Source: Phycisphaerales bacterium UBA6054 (lineage in GTDB: Bacteria > Planctomycetota > Phycisphaerae > Phycisphaerales > UBA1924). From it: 23,796 nt of DNA. Position numbers and translations under genes: made by a program. Below are positions 13,682 through 20,277 of the stretch, one piece after another (the first letter of the stretch is position 1; each line of letters begins with the position of its first letter). The notes beneath the pieces were generated by a model. It worked only from the letters and a program-made list of their open reading frames with translations. It searched no databases and was not told the DNA's origin. The stretch covers positions 1 to 23,796 of the forward strand of contig DIYM01000162.1 of assembly GCA_002429045.1 (NCBI GenBank). The letters are read 5' to 3'.

Positions 13682-15429
13682 CGGATCGAATGCTCCAACG
13701 CCAGCAGCAGGTCATAGAAGTTCACGAGCCCGTCCCCGTTCAGGTCCGGCAGCAGGCCCGAGCCCCACAGCGTGAGGATCGTCTGGACGGGCATCGAAGG
13801 GGCTCCGAACGCGAACACGCCGTCGAACCCGATCGAGTACAACTCCGCGCCGCTGATCGCGGGCGACGCGCCCGAGCCGTGGTGCCACTCGACGACGAAG
13901 CCCGGCTCGCCCGGGAGCTTCGAGAGATCGACCATCGCCATCGCCGGCGACGCCCCGAAGAAGCCGTCCGAGGAACCGCCCGGATCCGGAGACACGCCGA
14001 CGTAGGCGTGGGCCGTGCCCGCGCCCATCAGCACCGCCGGCTGGATCGTCCAACCGCCCAGCGAGAGAAACTCCTCTCCCGGGTCCCAGCGCCCGTTGCC
14101 GTTCGTGTCGTGGAGGGTCTCGAGCGCGGAGTCCCACAGAACCGCGGCGTCGCCCCAGGGCAACTCGGCGATCAGTTGCAGGCTCGGCACCGACCCGAAG
14201 GACGGGAACTGCGGGCTGAACGGCACCCCCCCGGACACCAGCACCAGCCCGCCGTCGATCGGCACCGGCACCGTGTCCGTGCGGTTCGTGGGCACCGACC
14301 AGACCCCGGCGCCCGAGTGCCGGTCCACGCGCACCGTGCGGGCGCTGAACTGACCCCCGGTGAACGAGTACGACGACGCGTACACGCCGTCCCCCTTGAC
14401 ACCCACGCCGCCGAAGAAGCCGGACGGGTTGTTCAACTCGTAGCGCCAGAGCGGCGCGGGCGTGAGCGTGGTGTCCGCGTCGAACGCGAGGATGGTCCCC
14501 TGATCCCACAGTGTCCCGCCGGACGCCGTCGAGACGTACACCCGCCCGTCGACGTACGCGGGCGTGTTGCCCGAGGTCTCCCCGCCCAGTTCCGCCGACC
14601 AGACGATCTCGCCCGGCTTGAATGGGTTCCTCTCGGCGTCGAACGGGCTCAGGTTCACGCAGAACAACCGCCCCCCGACCGAGGACGCGAACGAGTAGTC
14701 CGTGATGAACACCCGCGTCTCGCCCGGGCGGTCGTCCACGATCGTCGGCGACGCGTTGACGATGATCCGCCCGAGATCCGTGCTCCACAGGGGCAGGCCC
14801 GTCCCGAGATCCAGACCGATCAGCGTGCTCCCCGAGCCGACGACGACCGTTCCGGTGGGCACGTCGATCCCCGGGGCGGACCACGAGTCCAGCAACGCCA
14901 CGGGGATCGGCGCCTCCCAGACGAACGACCCGTCCAGTCTGGAGATCGCGATCACCGAGTCGGCGCCGGTCGGCCTTGCGCTTTGGATGCTGGCATGCGG
15001 TTCGCCCGGTTGCGTCGCCCGTGCGACGCGCGCGCCGGCGTCGCGTCCGTCCGCGCCCCACGCGGGGCCCCGGGCGAAGGTCTCGAACCCCAGCCCGACG
15101 ATCAGGTCGCTTCCGACCGCGAGCGCGGTCTGCCCGTAGAAGACGAACGCCCGTTCGCTGTTTCCGTCGAACACGAAGCGGGGCGTGACGATGCTGCTCG
15201 GGCCCATCGCGCTCGCGGGCGCCACGCTCACGTTGTCCGCGTTGCCCGCGAAACCGGGCCAGGCCCGCCCGTCGCGGACGAGCGCGCGGTCGGTCCGCGT
15301 CCGGTCGGGGCGCGGCTCCAAAGTCGGGGGTACGGCGGCGCTCGGCGGTGTCAGTCCGAGCGCCGCCGACCCCACAACGGAGATACCGGCAAGAGTTGAG
15401 ATCGATCGAACAGCGATGCGCTTCTTCAA
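13678..15429 (-). CDS. Secreted PQQ-like beta-propeller protein with EF-hand and dockerin-like tail
   Basis: Counted from a TTG at 15429 (583 residues) the protein starts with KKRIAVRS and a hydrophobic signal segment ending near PPSAA. About seven or eight blade-like repeats follow, each with a D/G turn and a Trp (LDGSFVW, GLDLGTGLPLW, DADTTLTPAPLW, DRHSGAGVW). This is typical of PQQ-type propellers, though the enzyme family's catalytic residues were not identified. Two calcium loops are visible: DTNGNGRWDPGE (441-452, EF-hand pattern) and DLNGDGLVNFYD (562-573, dockerin-like) close to the C-terminus. A GAAGG precedes the TTG; an in-frame TTG at 15447 is the alternative. It is probably exported and calcium-stabilised. 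The ligand is unknown; its downstream position from a B12 riboswitch suggests corrinoid binding. Confidence 0.85.
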   Translation of the reverse strand: MKKRIAVRSISTLAGISVVGSAALGLTPPSAAVPPTLEPRPDRTRTDRALVRDGRAWPGFAGNADNVSVAPASAMGPSSIVTPRFVFDGNSERAFVFYGQTALAVGSDLIVGLGFETFARGPAWGADGRDAGARVARATQPGEPHASIQSARPTGADSVIAISRLDGSFVWEAPIPVALLDSWSAPGIDVPTGTVVVGSGSTLIGLDLGTGLPLWSTDLGRIIVNASPTIVDDRPGETRVFITDYSFASSVGGRLFCVNLSPFDAERNPFKPGEIVWSAELGGETSGNTPAYVDGRVYVSTASGGTLWDQGTILAFDADTTLTPAPLWRYELNNPSGFFGGVGVKGDGVYASSYSFTGGQFSARTVRVDRHSGAGVWSVPTNRTDTVPVPIDGGLVLVSGGVPFSPQFPSFGSVPSLQLIAELPWGDAAVLWDSALETLHDTNGNGRWDPGEEFLSLGGWTIQPAVLMGAGTAHAYVGVSPDPGGSSDGFFGASPAMAMVDLSKLPGEPGFVVEWHHGSGASPAISGAELYSIGFDGVFAFGAPSMPVQTILTLWGSGLLPDLNGDGLVNFYDLLLALEHSIR

Positions 15430-15493
15430 GACTCGGCCTTCATCCAAAGCCCGGCCGATGCGACGAGCAACCGGCGGGCACAGTCAGCAATCC

Positions 15494-15526
15494 AAAGCCC
15501 CGGATCGCGTCTCCGGGATCCGGGGC
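15494..15526 (-). terminator. Terminator-like hairpin between the PEP-CTERM and propeller genes
   Basis: A perfect 10-bp stem (GCCCCGGATC with GATCCGGGGC), a 10-base loop and a short TTT tail on the minus strand lie 24 bases after the PEP-CTERM gene stop. The short T-run suggests partial termination. It would reduce but perhaps not abolish read-through into the propeller gene. Confidence 0.65.
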
Positions 15527-15549
15527 CCACTCCGCTCCTCCGCGGGGCA

Positions 15550-16419
15550 CTATGCCTTCCGACGCCGGGGCCACATCAGGCCCGCTCCGAACGCCAGGAC
15601 GCCCACCGCGCCCGGGGTCGGCACCGCCGCGACCGCGTCGATCTCGAACGCGGTCGAATCGCTGTTGACGAACCTCACAAACTCCGCCGAACCGAGCCCG
15701 GTCGCGGAGATATCGATGCCCACGCCGCCGCCCGACGAGCCGTATACGCCCAGCAGTTCTGCGTATGTCAGCCCCGCCAGGTCCGCGAGCCCGATGGAAG
15801 GATCCATCGCCCGCTGGAAGTCGGTCGGGACCGAGCCGGGCGACGCGGGTGTCGTCACGTCGTAGTCCTGGTACCCGAGCGTGGGGAACAGATCGATCGC
15901 GGTTGTCGAGGCGAGACGCCAGTCGACGCCGTCCGCCGATACATAGACCTCGGCGATCCCGCCGCCGCCGAACAACTGCGGATCCGACCCGAGCACGCCG
16001 GTCCCGTCGTTGCCCGGATCGGTATCGAAGAATGACTGATCGATGAACCCGGCGTTGCCGAACACGATCAGATCGACGCCGAACGCGTGCGACGCGTCGT
16101 CGGTGATCGCCGTGCCCATCCGCAGCGTCAACTGCCCGCCCGAACCGATCGACACGATCTCGTCGCTGCCGAACGCGGGGTTGAACGGCGTCACGCCCGA
16201 CGGGAACACGCCCTCGCCCGTGAACCGCTCGGCCGAGCCGAGCGCCGTCGACGAATCGGTGAACCCCGTAGCGGCGTTCGATCCCTCGTCATACGAGATC
16301 ACCTCGACCGCGAACGGGGACGCCAGCGCCGAAGCGCAGGCAAACGAGATCGAAAGACAAACACATGGTCTCAACACAGACACACTCTCTACTCTCGCGC
16401 GGGCCGCCCGTCGCCGCAT
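15550..16419 (-). CDS. Secreted PEP-CTERM-like surface protein under a B12 riboswitch
   Basis: This 289-residue protein has an Arg-rich N-terminus followed by a signal peptide (VCLSISFACASALA, cleavage before SPF), then a Gly/Asp-rich extracellular domain with LIVFGNAGF and EVYVSADGVDWRLA. It ends in a tripartite sorting signal: PTPGA, a short hydrophobic helix and RRRKA (266-289). Such tails are recognised by exosortase-type systems and anchor proteins at the cell surface. It is the first gene after the cobalamin riboswitch, 160 bases downstream, so it is the direct riboswitch target. The ATG at 16419 has no clear ribosome binding site; GTG at 16377 is possible. Its biochemical function is unknown. 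Confidence 0.85.
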   Translation of the reverse strand: MRRRAARARVESVSVLRPCVCLSISFACASALASPFAVEVISYDEGSNAATGFTDSSTALGSAERFTGEGVFPSGVTPFNPAFGSDEIVSIGSGGQLTLRMGTAITDDASHAFGVDLIVFGNAGFIDQSFFDTDPGNDGTGVLGSDPQLFGGGGIAEVYVSADGVDWRLASTTAIDLFPTLGYQDYDVTTPASPGSVPTDFQRAMDPSIGLADLAGLTYAELLGVYGSSGGGVGIDISATGLGSAEFVRFVNSDSTAFEIDAVAAVPTPGAVGVLAFGAGLMWPRRRKA

Positions 16420-16578
16420 CGTGCGGCCGGCAATCGCCCGGGTGTTCGTTCTGAATCGCGCAGAACGCTCCCCGGATCAACCAGGGCTCTCGCGTGGGTT
16501 CGTGCTTGTGCAGGGGTGGGCGCAGGGGAGGGCACGCCGACCGCCGCCAAGCCCCAGATCGCGAGGGCCGACAACAAC

Positions 16579-16789
16579 GGCTGGTGGCAGGTCTTCCGGC
16601 TCCGGGCTCCGTCCGCCGAAGGTCTTCCCGGTCTCCCGACCAGTGACCCGTTCTTGGAATCCCCCGTTTCGGGATCAGCTCAAGAACGCTCGGCGAACAT
16701 CGGCACCCGTTACGGCGGCGCGTCCGCGGTGGCTTCTCACCACACTTCCCTTTTCACCGGGGCCCGTGCCCCGGCACCATCAGCAACCC
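16579..16789 (-). ncRNA. Cobalamin (B12) riboswitch
   Basis: Reading the minus strand, the conserved elements of the cobalamin riboswitch appear in the right order. They are GGTGCC with its hairpin (near 16776), AAAAGGGAA and GGTGAGAAGCC (16728-16759), CCGCCGTAACGGG (16702-16717), CACTG followed by CGGGAAG (16645 to 16624), and finally GGAAGACCTGCC ending at 16586. The closing stem GCTGATGG (16784-16777) pairs with CCACCAGC (16587-16580) with one mismatch. These blocks match the E. coli btuB leader closely. Such RNAs turn expression off when adenosylcobalamin or a related corrinoid binds. The gene controlled is the PEP-CTERM-like protein at 15550-16419. The 160 bases after the aptamer hold a 7-bp hairpin near 16447-16467 but no clear terminator. 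Confidence 0.95.
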
Positions 16790-16790
16790 A

Positions 16791-16818
16791 AGCGTATCGA
16801 GCCCTCGATCCCTGTCAA
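16791..16818 (-). promoter_or_regulatory. Promoter of the B12 riboswitch transcript
   Basis: On the minus strand a perfect TTGACA (16818-16813) and TACGCT (16796-16791) are separated by 16 bp. The predicted start point near 16784 coincides with the first stem of the riboswitch, which strongly supports the pair. Confidence 0.75.
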
Positions 16819-16881
16819 TCGCCCTCAATCGGGTGCGGGCCGAAAAGTTCGGTAAGCCACTCTGGCAAATCGACTTAAGAA

Positions 16882-17991
16882 TCAAGAAAAGACAGGCGTG
16901 GACTTATCCACACCCGAACCCTCGGGCGTCGCATGCGCGAACGACCCGCCCGGACGCATGCACGCTGAGCCAACCATGCCGTCCTTGCGCAGGGCGTACA
17001 TGGTCACGTTGAAGTTCGGCTCGCCCCGGCCGTTGAGCAGATCGCGTCGCTTGGTGCGGGCGGCGATGTGGCGGAGCACGAAGAGGCAGGCCTCTTCGGG
17101 CGTCATGCCCTCTTCCATCTTCCGGACCGCGAGGAACGAGCCGCACGATTGGATGACGGCTTCGCCCCGCCCGGTCGCGCCGGCCGAGCCGACCTCGTTG
17201 TCGCAGTACATCCCCGCGCCGATGATCGGCGAGTCGCCCACCCGCCCGGGGATCTTGTAGGACAGTCCCGAAGTGGTGGTGCACGCGCCGACGTCGCCGT
17301 CGCTGTTGACCGCGCCGCAGTGGATCGTGCCCGTCGTGTGCGGCACGCCTTCGATCCAGTCGACGTGGAAGCCCGGTGATTGATCGAGCGCACCGATCGG
17401 CTGGCCGTCATCGTCGGACACCGGGATGACGAGTTGGTCTTTGTCTAGGCGATCGTCGCGCGGGTTGAGGTTGTCGCGCCAGCGCAGCCATGCCCTGCGT
17501 GCCTTGCCGGTCAGCAGGTTTTCCTCTTCGAATCCCAGATCGAGCGCGAACCGCTTGGCCCCCTCGCCCACGATCAGGCAATGGTCGGTGCGGCGCATCA
17601 CTTCCAACGCCACGGCCGCCGGGTTCTTGATCCCCTCGATCGACGCGACCGCCCCCGCCTTGTGCGTCGGCCCGTGCATGACCGACGCGTCGAGTTGCAC
17701 CACGCCGTCCTCGTTGGGCAGGCCCCCGTAGCCGACGGTCATGTCGTCGGGGTCGTTCTCGTTGATCTCGACGCCCCGGACGGCCGCGATGAGCGGGTCC
17801 GTCCCGCCCGACATCAGCTCGAACGCCCGCTCAACCGCGGCCAGCCCGTTCCCGGACGCGATGGCCGCGGGCTGCGAACTGGACAGCCCAATCGGTTTGG
17901 CCGACGCCCCGAGCGCCGTCCCCGCGACCGTCGCCGCCGAGATCCCGAGAAACGAACGACGCGGCAGACCGGTGGGTGCTTTCTTGTTCAT
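16882..17991 (-). CDS. Tat-exported N4-(beta-N-acetylglucosaminyl)-L-asparaginase-family hydrolase
   Basis: This 369-residue protein belongs to the glycosylasparaginase/isoaspartyl-peptidase family of N-terminal-nucleophile hydrolases, which are made as a precursor and cut themselves before a catalytic Thr. That residue is T222 (TTG-TIHCGAV), and the substrate-binding segment GRVGDSPIIGAGMYCDN follows, as in human and Flavobacterium aspartylglucosaminidase. An N-terminal twin-arginine signal (RRSFLGISAATVAGTALG, 11-28) directs folded export. It would cleave the GlcNAc-Asn bond of glycoasparagines or similar amides outside the cytoplasm. The ATG at 17991 lies about seven bases after a good -10 box, so the message may be nearly leaderless. 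It ends 64 bases before the riboswitch promoter, on the same strand. Confidence 0.93.
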   Translation of the reverse strand: MNKKAPTGLPRRSFLGISAATVAGTALGASAKPIGLSSSQPAAIASGNGLAAVERAFELMSGGTDPLIAAVRGVEINENDPDDMTVGYGGLPNEDGVVQLDASVMHGPTHKAGAVASIEGIKNPAAVALEVMRRTDHCLIVGEGAKRFALDLGFEEENLLTGKARRAWLRWRDNLNPRDDRLDKDQLVIPVSDDDGQPIGALDQSPGFHVDWIEGVPHTTGTIHCGAVNSDGDVGACTTTSGLSYKIPGRVGDSPIIGAGMYCDNEVGSAGATGRGEAVIQSCGSFLAVRKMEEGMTPEEACLFVLRHIAARTKRRDLLNGRGEPNFNVTMYALRKDGMVGSACMRPGGSFAHATPEGSGVDKSTPVFS

Positions 17992-17997
17992 GCATCA

Positions 17998-18026
17998 AGT
18001 ATCGCACAGAAGCGCCGGCCGGTCAC
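17998..18026 (-). promoter_or_regulatory. Promoter of the asparaginase gene
   Basis: GTGACC (18026-18021) and GATACT (18003-17998) are 17 bp apart on the minus strand, each 4 of 6 to consensus. The start point would be within a few bases of the ATG at 17991, giving a leaderless or very short leader. It partly overlaps the divergent plus-strand -10 box at 18030. Confidence 0.5.
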
Positions 18027-18029
18027 CTC

Positions 18030-18035
18030 TACAAT
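18030..18035 (+). promoter_or_regulatory. -10 box for the FloA-like/RecQ-like pair
   Basis: TACAAT matches 5 of 6 bases of the -10 consensus; no good -35 is seen 16-18 bp upstream. Transcription would begin near 18042, which is exactly the in-frame TTG of the next gene, so a leaderless message is possible. Confidence 0.4.
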
Positions 18036-18053
18036 GCTCCCTTGCCCACACCC

Positions 18054-18443
18054 GTGATCATCTCACTGCTCATCCTCGGCGCGATGGTGCTCGTGTCGCT
18101 CGTGCTCGTCCAGAAGCACCTGGCACTGTGGATCCAATGCAGGCTCAGCGGCTGCGCGGTGACCATCGCGGACCTCATCGGCGTCAGCCTGCGCCGTCAG
18201 AAACCAGAACAAATCGTCGCCTCGCTGATTCGCTTGGAGAAGAAGGGCGTCCGGCTTTCGTTCCGAGAGATCGAGCGGCACGCGACCGCTGGTGGTAACG
18301 TCCTCCGAACCGCCGCCGCCATGATCGAGCAGAAGAAGCACAACCTCGGGCTCACGTGGGAAGAACTCTGCGCGATGGACCTCGCCGGGGAAAACCCGGT
18401 TGATGCCGTGAAACGGATCGTCGGCGAGACGACCGAGACGTGA
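18054..18443 (+). CDS. Stand-alone FloA-like N-terminal domain membrane protein
   Basis: This protein of about 129 residues starts with one membrane helix (IISLLILGAMVLVSLVLV). It then matches the N-terminal soluble part of FloA/YqfA flotillin-like proteins: RLSGCAVTIADLIGVSLRR, the AGGNV turn, and CAMDLAGENPVDAVK. FloA is normally about 330 residues and continues into an SPFH/coiled-coil region; here the protein stops right after the first domain. No frameshift remnant follows, because the helicase gene begins at once. The start is chosen as GTG 18054; TTG 18042 is equally possible, and the ATG at 17976 would overlap the divergent gene. Its stop overlaps the next start (GTGA), so the two are translationally coupled. 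Function unknown. Confidence 0.8.
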   Translation: MIISLLILGAMVLVSLVLVQKHLALWIQCRLSGCAVTIADLIGVSLRRQKPEQIVASLIRLEKKGVRLSFREIERHATAGGNVLRTAAAMIEQKKHNLGLTWEELCAMDLAGENPVDAVKRIVGETTET

Positions 18444-19891
18444 TCCAATCGCTCCTGAATCAACGCTTCGGTCTCGACCGCCTGCGCCCCCTCCAGGCGG
18501 ACATTATCGATCGGCTCATGGATGGCGGAGACGCGCTCGTGGTCATGCCCACCGGCTCGGGCAAGTCGCTGTGCTTCCAACTGCCGGCGATCGCGATGCG
18601 TGAGGAGTGCGGCGGCGAGGGCGTGGGGCTGGTGTTCTCGCCGCTGATCGCGCTGATGGAAGACCAGGTCGCCGCACTGCGGGCCAGGGGGATCAAAGCC
18701 GGCTGCGTGAACTCCACCGTGCCCAAGCCCGAACGCACCAAACGCATCGAAGCCCTCGCACGCGGCGAGTACGAACTCTTCTACGCCACGCCCGAGCGCA
18801 TGACCAAGCCCGAGTTCCGCGACGCGCTCGACCGCGCGCCGGGCGGGGTGAACCTGCTGGCCGTCGACGAGTGCCACTGCATCACCAAGTGGGGGCACGA
18901 CCTCCGCCCCGCGTACCAGCGTGTCGGAGAGTTCAGGCGGGCGCTGGGCGATCCGATCACCGTGGCGCTGACGGCGACCGCGACAAAAGCGGTCCGCGAA
19001 GACGTCCGCGCCGTGCTGGGCGCGACCGAGTCCTCCATGCCGCTGTTCGCATCACCGATCGATCGCCCGAACCTGATGCTGCGGGCCGAGGAAGTCTGGG
19101 ACGACGCGCAGAAGGTCGAACGGATCGCGGACATCGCCACGCGCAACCGCGGCACCGGCATCGTGTACTTTACGTTGATCAAAGACCTCGAACGCCTGTT
19201 GCCCGAGATCCAGCGGGCGGTGGGGGATCGGCGCCGCGTGGAACTCTACCACGGCCGGCTCCCGCCGCACACCCGTCGGCGGAGCTACGAACGCTTCGCC
19301 AAGGCGACGCCCGACGAAGGGCTGCTCCTGTGCGCCACGCCCGCGTTCGGCATGGGTGTCGACAAGCCCGACATCCGGTCCGTCACGCACGCCCAGATCC
19401 CGAACTCGGTCGAGGCGTACCACCAGGAGGTGGGGCGCGCCGGGCGGGACGGCGACCCGAGCGAGTGCACCCTCCTGTTCAGCCAGGACGACCTCGCCGT
19501 CCAGCAGGAGTTCATCCGCTGGCAGAACCCGACCCCGGACATGCTCGTCCGCGTCATGAGCGACATCGAGGCCAAGTTCAGCCGGGATGATTTCGACAGC
19601 GACGACATCCGCCTGACCACGGTCGGCAAGGGGCACGCACACGGGCAGGGGGGCGGTATCGTCGAGCACTGCCTGATCCGCCTCGCCGATCTGGGGGGCC
19701 TCGAGCGGGCCAGCGTCCAACTCGGCGGCGACACCCGCTACCGCTTCGTCCGTCCGATCGATGACGATGAGATCGACGCCGAGGAACTGGAGAGCAAGCA
19801 GAAGCGAGACCTCATGCGCCTGCTCGACGTGCTCAAGCTCGCCCGATCCGAGGACATCCCCGCATTCGTCCGCGGCTACTTCGATCTCTGA
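18440..19891 (+). CDS. Short RecQ-type ATP-dependent DNA helicase
   Basis: This 483-residue protein has the RecQ helicase core in order: motif 0 (FGLDRLRPLQAD, 10-21), Walker A MPTGSGKS (36-43), motif II DECH (143-146, where most RecQ have DEAH), the aromatic-rich loop (CITKWGHDLRPAY), ALTATAT, and motif VI QEVGRAGRDG (329-338). RecQ unwinds DNA 3' to 5' during repair and recombination. The zinc-binding cysteines and the HRDC domain of full-length RecQ (about 600 residues) are absent; the protein ends in a short winged-helix-like tail. The GTG start overlaps the stop of the FloA-like gene by four bases. It might be a second RecQ paralogue rather than the housekeeping one. Confidence 0.92.
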   Translation: MIQSLLNQRFGLDRLRPLQADIIDRLMDGGDALVVMPTGSGKSLCFQLPAIAMREECGGEGVGLVFSPLIALMEDQVAALRARGIKAGCVNSTVPKPERTKRIEALARGEYELFYATPERMTKPEFRDALDRAPGGVNLLAVDECHCITKWGHDLRPAYQRVGEFRRALGDPITVALTATATKAVREDVRAVLGATESSMPLFASPIDRPNLMLRAEEVWDDAQKVERIADIATRNRGTGIVYFTLIKDLERLLPEIQRAVGDRRRVELYHGRLPPHTRRRSYERFAKATPDEGLLLCATPAFGMGVDKPDIRSVTHAQIPNSVEAYHQEVGRAGRDGDPSECTLLFSQDDLAVQQEFIRWQNPTPDMLVRVMSDIEAKFSRDDFDSDDIRLTTVGKGHAHGQGGGIVEHCLIRLADLGGLERASVQLGGDTRYRFVRPIDDDEIDAEELESKQKRDLMRLLDVLKLARSEDIPAFVRGYFDL

Positions 19892-19903
19892 ACCCGCCCC
19901 CCC

Positions 19904-19909
19904 TAGCAT
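19904..19909 (+). promoter_or_regulatory. Possible -10 box of the FKBP gene
   Basis: TAGCAT lies in the 40-base gap before the FKBP gene, 22 bases ahead of its ATG. A weak -35 (TCGATC, 19881-19886) sits 17 bp upstream inside the end of the helicase gene. Low support. Confidence 0.25.
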
Positions 19910-19931
19910 CCGGCTACCCAAGGAGGCAGCC

Positions 19932-20261
19932 ATGAGCGAAGTGACCGAGATCGTGATCGAAGACCTGGAAGTCGGCACCGGGGACGAGTGCCCCAGCGGC
20001 GCCACCGTCGAGGTCCACTACGCGGGAACCCTCATGGACGGCACCAAGTTCGACTCCTCTTACGACCGTGGCGAGTCGATCACCTTCCCCCTCGGCAATC
20101 TCATCCAGGGCTGGCAGGAAGGCATCCCGGGCATGAAGGTCGGAGGCAAGCGCAAGCTCACCATCCCCTACGCCAAGGCCTACGGCGAGCGCGGCGTGCC
20201 CGGCGCGATCCCGCCCAAGGCCGATCTGATCTTCCAGATCGAACTGCTCGGCGTGAAGTAA
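19932..20261 (+). CDS. FKBP-type peptidyl-prolyl cis-trans isomerase
   Basis: This 109-residue protein is a single FKBP domain: VEVHYAGTLMDGTKFDSSYD, FPLGNLIQGWQEGIPGMKVG, KRKLTIPYAKAYGERG and a final IFQIELLGVK, which are the hallmark segments including the Trp at the base of the active site. It speeds cis-trans isomerisation at proline and helps protein folding. There is no signal peptide, so it should be cytoplasmic. The ATG at 19932 follows a perfect AAGGAGG (19920-19926); the longer frame upstream is not coding. It starts 40 bases after the helicase gene and converges with the minus-strand glycosyltransferase 16 bases further on. Confidence 0.96.
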   Translation: MSEVTEIVIEDLEVGTGDECPSGATVEVHYAGTLMDGTKFDSSYDRGESITFPLGNLIQGWQEGIPGMKVGGKRKLTIPYAKAYGERGVPGAIPPKADLIFQIELLGVK

Positions 20262-20262
20262 G

Positions 20263-20275
20263 CCGCGGAGCGCGG
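20263..20275. terminator. Short hairpin between convergent genes
   Basis: CCGCG-GAG-CGCGG fills the 16-base gap between the FKBP gene and the convergent glycosyltransferase. There is no T-tract on either side, so efficient termination is unproven. Confidence 0.25.
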
Positions 20276-20277
20276 GC

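Noticed and set aside
13660..15399. 579-codon plus-strand frame across the propeller gene
   Set aside because: Arg/His/Pro-rich shadow of the propeller coding strand; the minus-strand product has a signal peptide, blades and calcium loops.
16389..16577. 62-codon minus-strand frame starting with a signal-like LLSALAIWGLAAVGV just after the riboswitch
   Set aside because: It has a TTG start without a ribosome binding site, no charged N-terminus, and a low-complexity remainder that overlaps the start of the next gene. It could be a leader peptide but there is no support.
16840..16852. CCGAA-AAG-TTCGG hairpin after the asparaginase gene
   Set aside because: Only a 5-bp stem with no T-tract; too weak to call a terminator.
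16043..16878. Two plus-strand frames of about 265 codons over the riboswitch
   Set aside because: They cross the conserved riboswitch elements and the PEP-CTERM gene in antisense and show no protein family features.
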